A stretch of 64,000 nt of DNA from an uncultured Oscillospiraceae bacterium (lineage in GTDB: Bacteria > Bacillota > Clostridia > Oscillospirales > Oscillospiraceae), in assembly GCA_944385035.1 (NCBI GenBank), contig CALWVV010000012.1, positions 1-64,000 on the forward strand, written 5' to 3'. The notes beneath the pieces were generated by a model. It was given only the letters and a program-made list of their open reading frames with translations, had not been told where the DNA came from and ran no database searches. The position numbers and the translations under genes are program-made. Position 1 is the first letter of the stretch. Each line of letters starts with the position of its first letter. Shown here one piece after another: positions 15,381-23,229 of this stretch.

Positions 15381-16892
15381 ATGGCAACGGTCACACCCAT
15401 CAACCGTCCGAAAGGACAATGCCGCGCCGGACTGTCTGCTGCATTGGACTACGTCATGCAGGAGAAGAAGACCGAGTTCGAAGGCCGGCAATTGGTTACA
15501 GGTGTCAACTGCCAGCCCGAGATCTGCTACACACAGTTCATCAGCACCAAACTTCAGTACGGCAAGTGTGACGGCAAAATGTATTTTCATTTCGTGCAGT
15601 CCTTCCACCCGGATGAAAATATCACACCGGAGAAAGCACACGCCGTTGCTCTGGAGTTGGCGCAGCAGTGGAAGGACTACGAAGTCATCGTTGCAACACA
15701 TACCGATGCGGAGCACATCCATTCCCACTTCATTATCAACTCGGTCAGTTTTGAAAACGGCAGGAAACTGCATTTCGAAAAAGACGATCTGACGCAGCTC
15801 CGAAAATTCTCAGATGAGATCTGTATGCGTCACGGCCTGTCCATTTGCCAGCCGAAGAAGCAACAGACCTCGGGAATCAGGCAGGCGGAGTATCACGCGG
15901 CGATGCGCGGCGAGAGCTGGAAGGTGGCTCTCGCCATTCAGATCGACGAGTGCATGAAATATGCCGTCAACAAGGAGCAGTTCATTGAACTGATGCAGAG
16001 CGAGGGCTATCAGGTCAAGTGGACGGATAGTCGCGCGAATATCACCTACACCACACCCGACGGCAAAAGCTGTCGGGATTTTCGTTTACACGATGAAAAA
16101 TATTTAAAGGAGAACATGGAATATGAATTCTACATTCGAGCGCAGCAATACACGACCCAGCATGGCGGATATGAAAGCTATGCAGCAAACGGCTCTGAGC
16201 CACAATATAGACAAGGCTGGAAATATCCAGAAAGCAGTCACGCTGACAGAGGAGAACTGGACAGGCCTGACCAACGCAGTGGAGCTGACCGGACAGTCCG
16301 TTCTGCAGCTCCAGGAGAGTGTGGAGCATCTGCTCACGGACGAGCAGATGGACGCAAAGCTCAAAGCACAGGTGCAAGCTTTGATGGCGCAGCACAGAAC
16401 AGCAATCTCCGAGATGCAGTTGGAGGTGCAAAAATTGACCGAGAGCAGCACCGAACGCTGGAAGCAGATGGAGAACAGCGCGGAGCGCACTCTGAACAGG
16501 ATGCAGCGGGATCAGGAAGTGGCGCTGAAGGAGTTCGGGAAACAGGTTGGGAGAGCCAGCGAGGAGTACTCTACCGAACTCTCCAGGGCGAGCGATTCCG
16601 TGAAAAGGTTCGCGAGTCGAATCCAGCTGCAGATGTATCTGCCCACCATCATTCTGGTGCTGTGGGAATTGGTGCGGCATCTGTTCTTGCTGGATTGAGT
16701 GCCATGGATGCCGACAGCGATGATCCGGAGGAACGGTGCCGTAAGATGGAGGCCAAGACTGCGGCGCAAAATCTCGGCGCGGCAATTGGCCTGGTGGCTG
16801 GAGCGGTCATTGCAGCAAACAGACACAAGTCCGCAACAGAACCGGACGATCACACAAACGAACAAACACAAACCTGGCAGCAGACCATGTAA
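15381..16892 (+). CDS. MobA/VirD2-family relaxase
   Basis: Relaxase of 503 residues that nicks oriT and pilots the strand during mobilization. The metal-binding motif is HTDAEHIHSHFIINSV (about residues 111-126). The N-terminal 250 residues form the relaxase domain. The C-terminal half is low-complexity, rich in Gly, Ala, Arg and Glu, and ends in a hydrophobic GIGAASVLAGLSAM and AAIGLVAGAVIAA, possibly membrane-associated. Much of this tail overlaps another gene in a different frame (16123-16698), which accounts for its odd composition. It is downstream of mobC in one operon. Confidence 0.9.
   Translation: MATVTPINRPKGQCRAGLSAALDYVMQEKKTEFEGRQLVTGVNCQPEICYTQFISTKLQYGKCDGKMYFHFVQSFHPDENITPEKAHAVALELAQQWKDYEVIVATHTDAEHIHSHFIINSVSFENGRKLHFEKDDLTQLRKFSDEICMRHGLSICQPKKQQTSGIRQAEYHAAMRGESWKVALAIQIDECMKYAVNKEQFIELMQSEGYQVKWTDSRANITYTTPDGKSCRDFRLHDEKYLKENMEYEFYIRAQQYTTQHGGYESYAANGSEPQYRQGWKYPESSHADRGELDRPDQRSGADRTVRSAAPGECGASAHGRADGRKAQSTGASFDGAAQNSNLRDAVGGAKIDREQHRTLEADGEQRGAHSEQDAAGSGSGAEGVRETGWESQRGVLYRTLQGERFREKVRESNPAADVSAHHHSGAVGIGAASVLAGLSAMDADSDDPEERCRKMEAKTAAQNLGAAIGLVAGAVIAANRHKSATEPDDHTNEQTQTWQQTM
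16123..16698 (+). CDS. MobB-like coiled-coil membrane protein nested in the relaxase gene
   Basis: Frame +1 to the relaxase, entirely inside it. The 191-residue product looks like a real protein: long charged helices with heptad-like spacing (residues about 50-165) and a C-terminal membrane segment LPTIILVLWELVRHLF. An AGGAG at 16108-16112 lies 10 bases before ATG 16123 and has no other obvious purpose inside the relaxase gene. ColE1-type plasmids have a comparable layout, with mbeB inside mbeA. A role as MobB-type membrane anchor for the relaxosome is inferred. Confidence 0.78.
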   Translation: MNSTFERSNTRPSMADMKAMQQTALSHNIDKAGNIQKAVTLTEENWTGLTNAVELTGQSVLQLQESVEHLLTDEQMDAKLKAQVQALMAQHRTAISEMQLEVQKLTESSTERWKQMENSAERTLNRMQRDQEVALKEFGKQVGRASEEYSTELSRASDSVKRFASRIQLQMYLPTIILVLWELVRHLFLLD

Positions 16893-16995
16893 CAGTCTGC
16901 TGCCTTTCTCATTTTCAGAAAGAGGTGTTACTCAAGACCTGTATTTTTCTTTCCTGTCGGGGCAATAATTTTTACAGCAAAGGAGGTGGGCGGCA

Positions 16996-17166
16996 GTGAC
17001 TGCGCAACACATCCAATCACTGGAACAGAAAAAGAGACATGCGGCGGAACAGATCTGGCTTCACTATTACAACCAGACGCTGTTCGAAAAGGGCTTGATC
17101 ACGGAAACAGAACGAAATCGTATGAAAAATCTGATCAACGGGTTAGCGCCGTCCACCACTAAATAG
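16996..17166 (+). CDS. Small conserved-type element protein upstream of the integrase
   Basis: A 56-residue frame starting GTG at 16996 with AGGAGG 9 bases upstream. The product begins MTAQHIQSLEQKKRHAAEQI and contains YYNQTLFEKGLITETERNRM, a short helical protein with an SHOCT-like GLITE-ER motif. Small proteins of this look are often seen just before recombinases in Clostridial elements; a directionality factor or regulator role is possible but unproven. A strong terminator follows its stop. Confidence 0.7.
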   Translation: MTAQHIQSLEQKKRHAAEQIWLHYYNQTLFEKGLITETERNRMKNLINGLAPSTTK

Positions 17167-17173
17167 TTTTCTC

Positions 17174-17205
17174 GGGGAGCATCACACACGATGCTCCCCC
17201 TTTTT
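17174..17205 (+). terminator. Rho-independent terminator of the mobilization operon
   Basis: GGGGAGCATC, a 6-base loop, GATGCTCCCC, then CTTTTT. A 10-bp perfect stem with U tract. Confidence 0.92.
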
Positions 17206-17216
17206 CGAAATTCATA

Positions 17217-17245
17217 TTGCTTTATTCATACAGAAATGATATATT
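17217..17245 (+). promoter_or_regulatory. Integrase promoter
   Basis: TTGCTT (17217-17222), 17 bases, TATATT (17240-17245), 41 bases before the integrase ATG. The gap is AT-rich compared with its surroundings. Confidence 0.65.
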
Positions 17246-17286
17246 GATTATGATAATGATAAAACGAAAAACAAGGAGGCGGAGTC

Positions 17287-19035
17287 ATGGACATCCACAC
17301 CATCCGAATGATGCTCAAGACACGTTCTATTTACGATATCCCGTTGCGGGTGACCTACTATGCCCGAGTATCGTCCGAGAGTGATGAGCAGCTCAACTCG
17401 CTTGGAAACCAGATTGCCTACTACGAGGATCTTATTAGAAAAAATTTGACCTGGACATTCGTCCCTGGGTACATTGATGAAGGCCTCTCTGGCATTTCTA
17501 CAAAGAAGCGTGAGAACTTCAATCGCATGATTGACGATGCGGCTATGGACAAATTCGATTTGGTGATCACCAAAGAAATCTCAAGATTTGCACGAAACAC
17601 ACTGGATTCCATTCGATTCACACGGCAACTTCTCGGATACGGCGTCGGTGTGTTCTTCCAGAATGATAACATCAATACATTCGACGAGGACTCAGAATTA
17701 CGTCTGTCCATCATGTCCTCCATCGCGCAGGACGAGTTGCGCAAGCTCTCGAGCCGCGTGAAGTTCGGTCATCAGCAGGCGATCAAATCCAACGTGGTGC
17801 TTGGCAACAGCCGCATCTTCGGATATACAAAAGCTGATGGAAAACTGGTCATCGACGAAACCGAAGCACCAATGGTCCGCGAACTCTTCGAGCGCTATGC
17901 TACCGGCGAATACTCCATGAAACAGCTTGAAACGATCTTCTGGGATAAGGGCTACCGCAATCATAATGGCAACAAAATCGCCCATACCACCATGTCCAAC
18001 ATGATCGCAAATCCCAAGTACAAAGGCTACTATGTGGGGAACAAGGTCAAGGTCGTGGATATGTTCACCAAAAAGCAGAAGTTCCTCCCACCGGAGGAAT
18101 GGGTCATGTTCAAGGATGAAACAGGAGAAATTGTCCCCGCAATCGTAACGGAAGAAATTTGGGATCAGGCCAATGCCGTGCTGAAAAAGCGCAGCGAGGA
18201 TGTAAAAGCACGCCAGGGAATCAGCAACCATGCAAACCTTCTGACCGGAAAACTATACTGTACCCATTGCGGTGCGGCCTACTATCGGCGTGACACGGTC
18301 GACCGCTCCGGCAACAAAAACAGTAAATGGGTATGTTCCGGCAAAATCAAAAACGGAAGCGACTCCTGTCCGTCCTTTGCAGTGTACGAAAGCGAGATAA
18401 AGCCTCTCCTGCTGGAAGTGTTGAGGGATACCGAGGCAGATGCAAAAGCTCAGATTGCGCGATACATGGAACTGTATACCAGTCTGGCAGGCAGCGGTGG
18501 GATCACTGAGCAAATTCAAGAACAGGAGCAAATCATTGAACTGACGGAAAAGAAGAAGCAGAAGCTGCTCCAGCTCGCCGCCACCGGAGAAATGAGCGAC
18601 CGGGATTTCCTGTCTATGAACAAGCAGTGTACTGCTGAAATAGACACAGCAAGAGAACTGCTGGCCGAACTATATGCCCAGCGCGAGTCTGCCGATGATT
18701 TGAAAAAGCACCTTGATACCATTCGCCAGGTGCTGAAGGAAGCTGAGCGGGATGCAGTAAAGAGTGTCGTCAACAAAGATTTCGTGGACAAGTTCATCGA
18801 CAGGATCTTTGCCACCATGGTCGATGAAACGACGATGCAGCTCCAAATAAAGATATTCACCGGTGAAGTCACGGAAAAGTATCTGGCAAATCTCAGAGTT
18901 CGCGCAGGTAACATCATTGGTGCAAGCGAGAAGCCAAGCGAAAACGCAGTCGCCGCAATAGCTGTCGCCGACGATAGTCGTACGGGTCAAACGTTCAAGA
19001 AGATGATCGAGTCCTACGAGAACGGCATGAAGTAA
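17287..19035 (+). CDS. Large serine recombinase (element integrase)
   Basis: Large serine integrase of 582 residues. Catalytic motif YYARVSSESDEQ places the nucleophile Ser at residue 29; the resolvase domain continues with the conserved ISRFARNTLD, followed by a recombinase domain (from about 170), a zinc ribbon LYCTHCGAAYY...VCSGKI and a long coiled coil. AAGGAGG precedes the ATG. The last nine residues, IESYENGMK, are host SASP sequence beyond attR. In the excised circle the gene would instead end with the 30 residues now fused to the SASP. The tail change could alter integrase behaviour in the two states. Confidence 0.95.
   Translation: MDIHTIRMMLKTRSIYDIPLRVTYYARVSSESDEQLNSLGNQIAYYEDLIRKNLTWTFVPGYIDEGLSGISTKKRENFNRMIDDAAMDKFDLVITKEISRFARNTLDSIRFTRQLLGYGVGVFFQNDNINTFDEDSELRLSIMSSIAQDELRKLSSRVKFGHQQAIKSNVVLGNSRIFGYTKADGKLVIDETEAPMVRELFERYATGEYSMKQLETIFWDKGYRNHNGNKIAHTTMSNMIANPKYKGYYVGNKVKVVDMFTKKQKFLPPEEWVMFKDETGEIVPAIVTEEIWDQANAVLKKRSEDVKARQGISNHANLLTGKLYCTHCGAAYYRRDTVDRSGNKNSKWVCSGKIKNGSDSCPSFAVYESEIKPLLLEVLRDTEADAKAQIARYMELYTSLAGSGGITEQIQEQEQIIELTEKKKQKLLQLAATGEMSDRDFLSMNKQCTAEIDTARELLAELYAQRESADDLKKHLDTIRQVLKEAERDAVKSVVNKDFVDKFIDRIFATMVDETTMQLQIKIFTGEVTEKYLANLRVRAGNIIGASEKPSENAVAAIAVADDSRTGQTFKKMIESYENGMK
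18995..19006 (+). repeat. Right attachment site core (attR)
   Basis: Second copy of TCAAGAAGATGA, in the integrase frame at F-K-K-M. The internal arm TCGTACGGG is at 18978-18986. Downstream bases encode the displaced SASP C-terminus and stop at 19033-19035. Confidence 0.85.
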
Positions 19036-19080
19036 GGTTGTCCCAAAGGACGATCATTAGCCATCTGTTCTAATTGGCAA

Positions 19081-19188
19081 AAAAGGGCCGGACACCCAGT
19101 CCGCTCAGGGAATATTGTCAGTGGGAAGCCGGGGATTCCGGCATCTGTGACAATTTTCTCTGGCGGGGCGGCGTCCGGCCCGCTTTTT
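19081..19188. terminator. Three nested stems, probable bidirectional terminator
   Basis: Outer stem GGGCCGGAC (19085-19093) with GTCCGGCCC (19173-19181), middle stem ATTGTCA (19114-19120) with TGACAAT (19148-19154), inner stem GCCGG (19128-19132) with CCGGC (19138-19142). A-rich and T-rich flanks give a U tract in either direction. It lies between the SASP 3' end and the convergent dehydrogenase gene. About 100 nt is long for a terminator, so a small structured RNA remains possible. Confidence 0.6.
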
Positions 19189-20185
19189 ATAAGCCGTTGA
19201 CAATAAAATTGGGGCGCTGACCCTCTAAAATCAGGCGTACGGAGTTCCACATATTCTGGTGGGCCCGTGCAAAGGAACCGCCGGTGTTGCCGCCCAAATG
19301 GGGACTGTAGACGGCGCGGTCAGCTATCTCAGCAGGGAGCGCTACCAGCGGATGGTCTGCCGGGGTGGGTTCGGGATAAAAGGTATCCATGGCAATGCCC
19401 CCTAACCGGCCATCCAACAGGGCCTGGCGTACCGCCTGGTTGTCAATCAGTTCTCCACGGGCAGTATTGACCAGAATGGCGCCGGGACGAATTTTTTCCA
19501 AAAGAGCGGCATTGATCATGTGGCGGGTCTGGTCATTTACCGCACAGTGGAGGGAAAGAATGGAGCAACGTGCGGCCAGCTCCTCCAGGGGCAGGTAGGT
19601 TACACCAAACTCTGCCTCTACCTCCTGGGGACGGCGGTGTGCGGTGTAATAGAAGAGCTGGCAGCCGAAGGGGCGCAGCAGCCGGGCGGTGGCCTGGCCA
19701 ATGTCGCCAAAGCCAATAAGGCCAATCGTCTGTTCGCCCAGCTCCGGGGCCTTGGAGACCATCACGGCCTCCTTCATTTCAATTTGTCTGCCCTGGAGCA
19801 CAGCCTGATGGCCGGTGATCCCATGGCGCAGGGCCATAAGCATGAGCATCACTGTGTGCTCAGCTACAGAGGCAGCATTGCAGCCCTTGTTGTGGCATAC
19901 AAAGATGCCCCGCTGCCGGGCAGCCTCCAGGTCAATGCAGTGGAAGGCCACGCCCTCGGAATGGATCATCTTCAGCTGGGGCAGCAGATCCATCAGATCT
20001 GGACCCACTGGAGTAATGGCATCTGCCAAAAGACATTGGGTATCGGGATTATGTTTGGCAGCCTCCAGTGCGTTGGGATACTGCTCCAAAAAAGCCAATT
20101 CCAAAGGAAGCTTGGAAAGAAAATCAGGGGCATAGGCATCGTATCGGGACTTAGGGCCCAGGACCAGAACCTTCAATTCAATCAT
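19187..20185 (-). CDS. D-2-hydroxyacid dehydrogenase family protein
   Basis: NAD-dependent 2-hydroxyacid dehydrogenase of the phosphoglycerate/glyoxylate reductase group, about 332 residues. The Rossmann loop is GLIGFGDIGQATARLL, the substrate Arg is in NTARGELID and the catalytic His in YSPHLGGNT. Start is uncertain: ATG 20185 directly abuts GGGAG, whereas TTG 20176 (giving MKVLVLG) sits 9 bases after it and may be the true start. It lies 11 bases after the SLH protein gene in the same direction, so co-transcription is likely. Substrate cannot be assigned. Confidence 0.9.
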   Translation of the reverse strand: MIELKVLVLGPKSRYDAYAPDFLSKLPLELAFLEQYPNALEAAKHNPDTQCLLADAITPVGPDLMDLLPQLKMIHSEGVAFHCIDLEAARQRGIFVCHNKGCNAASVAEHTVMLMLMALRHGITGHQAVLQGRQIEMKEAVMVSKAPELGEQTIGLIGFGDIGQATARLLRPFGCQLFYYTAHRRPQEVEAEFGVTYLPLEELAARCSILSLHCAVNDQTRHMINAALLEKIRPGAILVNTARGELIDNQAVRQALLDGRLGGIAMDTFYPEPTPADHPLVALPAEIADRAVYSPHLGGNTGGSFARAHQNMWNSVRLILEGQRPNFIVNGL

Positions 20186-20196
20186 CTCCCACAAAA

Positions 20197-23028
20197 TTAA
20201 GGTGTTACAGTCAGGTAACTGCCAGATACATATCCGGTGACGGCCTGGCCCTGGCTATCCGCAAATACTACCCGGTACCAGCCGTTTTCTTCTCCGAGTA
20301 CCACTACGGTATTGCCGTCTTTCAGACTGGCGATAATGGAGTTGGAGGTGGAAGGACCGGAACGGACGTTGAGCCCAAGCTCGGCATCCGTGACCACACC
20401 CAGACGCTGGGCGGGGGTGCAGACCACAAAGCAGTTAGCGCTCAGCCCCTGCCAGCTGGCGGTGATGGTGACCACCTGGTCGGAGGAGCCGGTGTGTACG
20501 TTGGTGACCGCTCCGGAGGAGGAGACAACAGCCACTGTGGGATCGCTGCTGGTCCAGGTGATGACCGCGTTTTCATAGGCGGGGGTGAGGGATGCGGTAA
20601 GGGTTGTGCTGTCCCCAGCGGCAAGGATCATCTGGCTTACATCCAGACTCAGGGTGTACTGATTGGGGTCCACCGAGGGGTCAACGGGGGTGAAGGTGAT
20701 GGCCTTGTACAAAATGGCGGCCATCTCCGCACGGGTCAGGTTCCCCTGAGGATCAATGCCGTCGCCCTTGCCGCTGACCAATCCCTGGGAGACCAGCGTG
20801 GCGGTGTGCACCTTGGCATAGTCGGCGATTTGATCCCGGTCGCTGAACTGGTCCAGCACAGACAAATCTCCATCGGGACAGTTCTTGCCCATCAGCGGCA
20901 GGGCCTGACGCAGGATGGTAAAGGCCTGTTCCCGTGTGACGGGGGCGGTGGGGGAATATGCTCCGTCACCGGTACCGGTGGCAAGGCCGGCCTCCTGGGC
21001 CCAGGAGAGGGCGGTATAGTAGTAGTCGCTCTCGGAAACGTCAGTAAAGTCGGCCTTGTGGGTGGTGGCGGGCTTGCCAAGAGCATTGTAGAGCATGAGC
21101 ATAAAGTCGCCCCGGCGGATCTGGTTGTCCCGGCCGAACTCCGTGGGACTGATACCCGTGACAATGTTATGGGCGTAACAGTATTCCACGGCGGTGTAAG
21201 CCCAGTGGTCGGGGGTCACATCGTTGTGCACATAGGCAGGGGAGACGGTGATGGTCTGGCTCTTGCCTCCGGCAGAGATGGTAATAGAACCGCTGGTGGG
21301 GGCGGAGGAGGCGGTGAACAGGCCGTGCTCATCTACACTGCCGATGTCACCGCTTACCGTGCAGGTGACGGCTTCCCAGTTCCGCAGGGCGGTGCGGCCC
21401 CAGTAGCTGCCCGTGACCGAGAGTTGAATTTGCTCTCCAGGGTCCACGGTCAGGCTGGTAAGGGCCTGGGAAGAGCCCTTTTGGGATACGGTAAAGGAGG
21501 TGAGGGAATCCACCACATGAATTTGAGCCGTGCCCTCTAACTCCCGGTCGTGGGTACGAATCCGGATGGTGTCGGTACCCGCCCGGTTTCCGGCGGTGTA
21601 GACGCCATCTTCGATGGTGCCCAGGTCCTCCAGACTGGTGAAGGTCAGCTCATCCAGGTCGGCATCCACCAGGTTTAGGCCGTTGTCCAGGGCTACCACA
21701 GCAGGCAGGGTGAGAGAGGTACCCGTGAGTACGGTTGCCCCTTCCGAGGTAAGGGCCAGCCGGTCTGCCTCTTCATCTCCCGTTTCATCGGTGACCAGGA
21801 GCAGATAGGTGGCGCAGCCACGGGGGCTGCCGCCTGAAGGAACGCTCTGCAGGCTGGAGCCGCTCTGGCCCGGCAGCCACACGGACATGGCGGTGGAACC
21901 GCCGCCGTCTACATTGACCGCCCAGACACAGCCCTGTTTCAGCAGTTCATCGGCCAGGTCGGCCTCACTCAGGCCGATGGAATAGCCCGACTGCCTTCCG
22001 TCCACAGCGTAGACCAGCAGGGTGCCGTCCGCCTTCATACCAATGGCGGAGCGGGGCTGCCGGCCGTCATTTTTATAGGTCCAGCCGGAGCTGTCGGTAA
22101 TGACGCCGTCCTTGATCAGAATGTCGCCCACGCCGCCGGCCCACTGAGCCTGGGACAATGTCTCATCTGGACATACGGTTTCCAGAGTAATGCGGTCTCC
22201 CACCTGGAAGGAGGAGTAGACAAAGCTGTAGCCGGATGCATCGGCAGCGGTAAGGACATATTCGTCCTCTCCCACGTCCAGAGCCCCTTCTCCGTGGACC
22301 AGCTCTGTGACCACCAGCTCCAGCTTGGAGTTGACGGTGAGGTCCTGGGAACGGTCTTCGTCCTCGTTGGGGGAGAGCCAGGGGAGGGGGGGCGTTGTCT
22401 CCTCAGATACCAGCTTCATGCGCACAAACCAGCCGTCGCCGGAGCTGCGGGTGGTGGCGGAGAAGTCGCGGTTGATGAGATACATTCCTCCGGTGGAGGA
22501 GCGAAGCTTATTAAAATAGTGTGGGGTCACGGTATTTCCCGTGGTCTGGTTGGTGAGGGTCAGAGAAACCTGAGGGTGGCCCATAATGGAGACCTCACCG
22601 TCGGTGATCACCATGGCGTTTTCGTCTTTGCCGCTGGACTTATACACGCCGTCCTCGATGACGATGCCCATGGGAACGCCGGAGGACATGGAGAAAAAGT
22701 CGGTGTTCATGGCGCCCACCACATGGTAACCGGCGGCCTGGGCGTTGGAAACTGCCTTGTTGATGGAGGCGGTACCATATACGGTGCCGGAGCCCTGAAG
22801 CAAAATGGGGTAGACATCGCTGTCCTCCTCCAACTCCAGGGAGAAGCTCTCCACCCGGCTGTCCTTGTTGACGGTGACGGTATTTCGATAGGTGAGGCCA
22901 TCCAGAATATCAATGGAGGTCTGAAGCTTTTGCTCCCCGGCGGCAGCAAAGGCCGTGGGGACGGCCAGCAGGACAGCCAGGGAAAAGGCTGCCAGCCGGC
23001 GTGGAATAGAATGTAACGTTGTTTTCAT
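20197..23028 (-). CDS. Secreted phosphodiester glycosidase with SLH, Ig-like and SH3 domains
   Basis: Exported protein of 943 residues. A signal peptide (RRLAAFSLAVLLAVPTAFAA) is followed by a NAGPA-type phosphodiester glycosidase domain, seen in MNTDFFSM, RSAIGMKADGTLLVYAVDGR and WAVNVDGGGSTAMSVW. Then come beta-rich Ig-like segments, three SLH repeats (starting near VTPDHWAYTAVEYCY, FTDVSESDYYYTALSWAQ and FSDRDQIADYAKVH), a BIG2 domain and a C-terminal SH3b domain (LNVRSGPSTSNSIIASL). SLH domains bind pyruvylated wall polymer, fitting the CsaB gene in the divergent operon. The promoter at 23071-23099 and AGGAG 5 bases before the ATG support the start at 23028. Confidence 0.9.
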   Translation of the reverse strand: MKTTLHSIPRRLAAFSLAVLLAVPTAFAAAGEQKLQTSIDILDGLTYRNTVTVNKDSRVESFSLELEEDSDVYPILLQGSGTVYGTASINKAVSNAQAAGYHVVGAMNTDFFSMSSGVPMGIVIEDGVYKSSGKDENAMVITDGEVSIMGHPQVSLTLTNQTTGNTVTPHYFNKLRSSTGGMYLINRDFSATTRSSGDGWFVRMKLVSEETTPPLPWLSPNEDEDRSQDLTVNSKLELVVTELVHGEGALDVGEDEYVLTAADASGYSFVYSSFQVGDRITLETVCPDETLSQAQWAGGVGDILIKDGVITDSSGWTYKNDGRQPRSAIGMKADGTLLVYAVDGRQSGYSIGLSEADLADELLKQGCVWAVNVDGGGSTAMSVWLPGQSGSSLQSVPSGGSPRGCATYLLLVTDETGDEEADRLALTSEGATVLTGTSLTLPAVVALDNGLNLVDADLDELTFTSLEDLGTIEDGVYTAGNRAGTDTIRIRTHDRELEGTAQIHVVDSLTSFTVSQKGSSQALTSLTVDPGEQIQLSVTGSYWGRTALRNWEAVTCTVSGDIGSVDEHGLFTASSAPTSGSITISAGGKSQTITVSPAYVHNDVTPDHWAYTAVEYCYAHNIVTGISPTEFGRDNQIRRGDFMLMLYNALGKPATTHKADFTDVSESDYYYTALSWAQEAGLATGTGDGAYSPTAPVTREQAFTILRQALPLMGKNCPDGDLSVLDQFSDRDQIADYAKVHTATLVSQGLVSGKGDGIDPQGNLTRAEMAAILYKAITFTPVDPSVDPNQYTLSLDVSQMILAAGDSTTLTASLTPAYENAVITWTSSDPTVAVVSSSGAVTNVHTGSSDQVVTITASWQGLSANCFVVCTPAQRLGVVTDAELGLNVRSGPSTSNSIIASLKDGNTVVVLGEENGWYRVVFADSQGQAVTGYVSGSYLTVTP

Positions 23029-23070
23029 GGGAACTCCTTTTGCAATATGTAAACCAATGACATCCTTCAC

Positions 23071-23099
23071 ATTGTATCAGAATCCGGAGAGGGTTGCAA
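23071..23099 (-). promoter_or_regulatory. Promoter of the SLH glycosidase gene
   Basis: Minus strand TTGCAA (23094-23099), 17 bases, TACAAT (23071-23076), a good sigma-A promoter 43 bases before ATG 23028. It excludes in-frame codons further upstream as the start. Confidence 0.75.
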
Positions 23100-23157
23100 T
23101 GGCAAAACGAAGAAAACGGAGCGGAAAGAAGTTTATAAAACCTTAAAGATTGAACAG

Positions 23158-23186
23158 TTGAAAAAGAAGTGCCCATGGTGTACAAT
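23158..23186 (+). promoter_or_regulatory. Promoter of the surface-polymer operon
   Basis: TTGAAA (23158-23163), 17 bases, TACAAT (23181-23186). Transcription would begin near 23193, so the murJ frame cannot start at TTG 23158 or ATG 23185. Confidence 0.75.
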
Positions 23187-23229
23187 GAGACGATATTATG
23201 GGATTCTATGGATAAAGGGGGGAGTTACC

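Larger units (their letters stand above)
3479..19006. mobile_element. 15.5-kb integrative and mobilizable element inserted in a SASP gene
   Basis: Bounded by the 12-bp direct repeat TCAAGAAGATGA at 3479-3490 and 18995-19006. Inside are a large serine integrase at the right end, MobC, a relaxase, an oriT-like region and a RepA-like ATPase, but no type IV secretion genes, so it is mobilizable rather than self-transmissible. Cargo is a YgjP-like hydrolase, type I restriction remnants, a DUF4143 ATPase and an RdRp/YonO-like polymerase operon. Base composition in the left half is visibly more AT-rich than the flanks. Confidence 0.9.

Noticed and set aside
3479-19006. Prophage
   Set aside because: No capsid, tail, terminase or lysis genes; mobilization genes are present instead.
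3479-19006. Self-transmissible conjugative element
   Set aside because: No VirB4, VirD4/TcpA or other type IV secretion genes in the interval.
19081-19188. Known riboswitch or 6S RNA
   Set aside because: The stems match no riboswitch core I know, and it lies downstream of both neighbouring genes.
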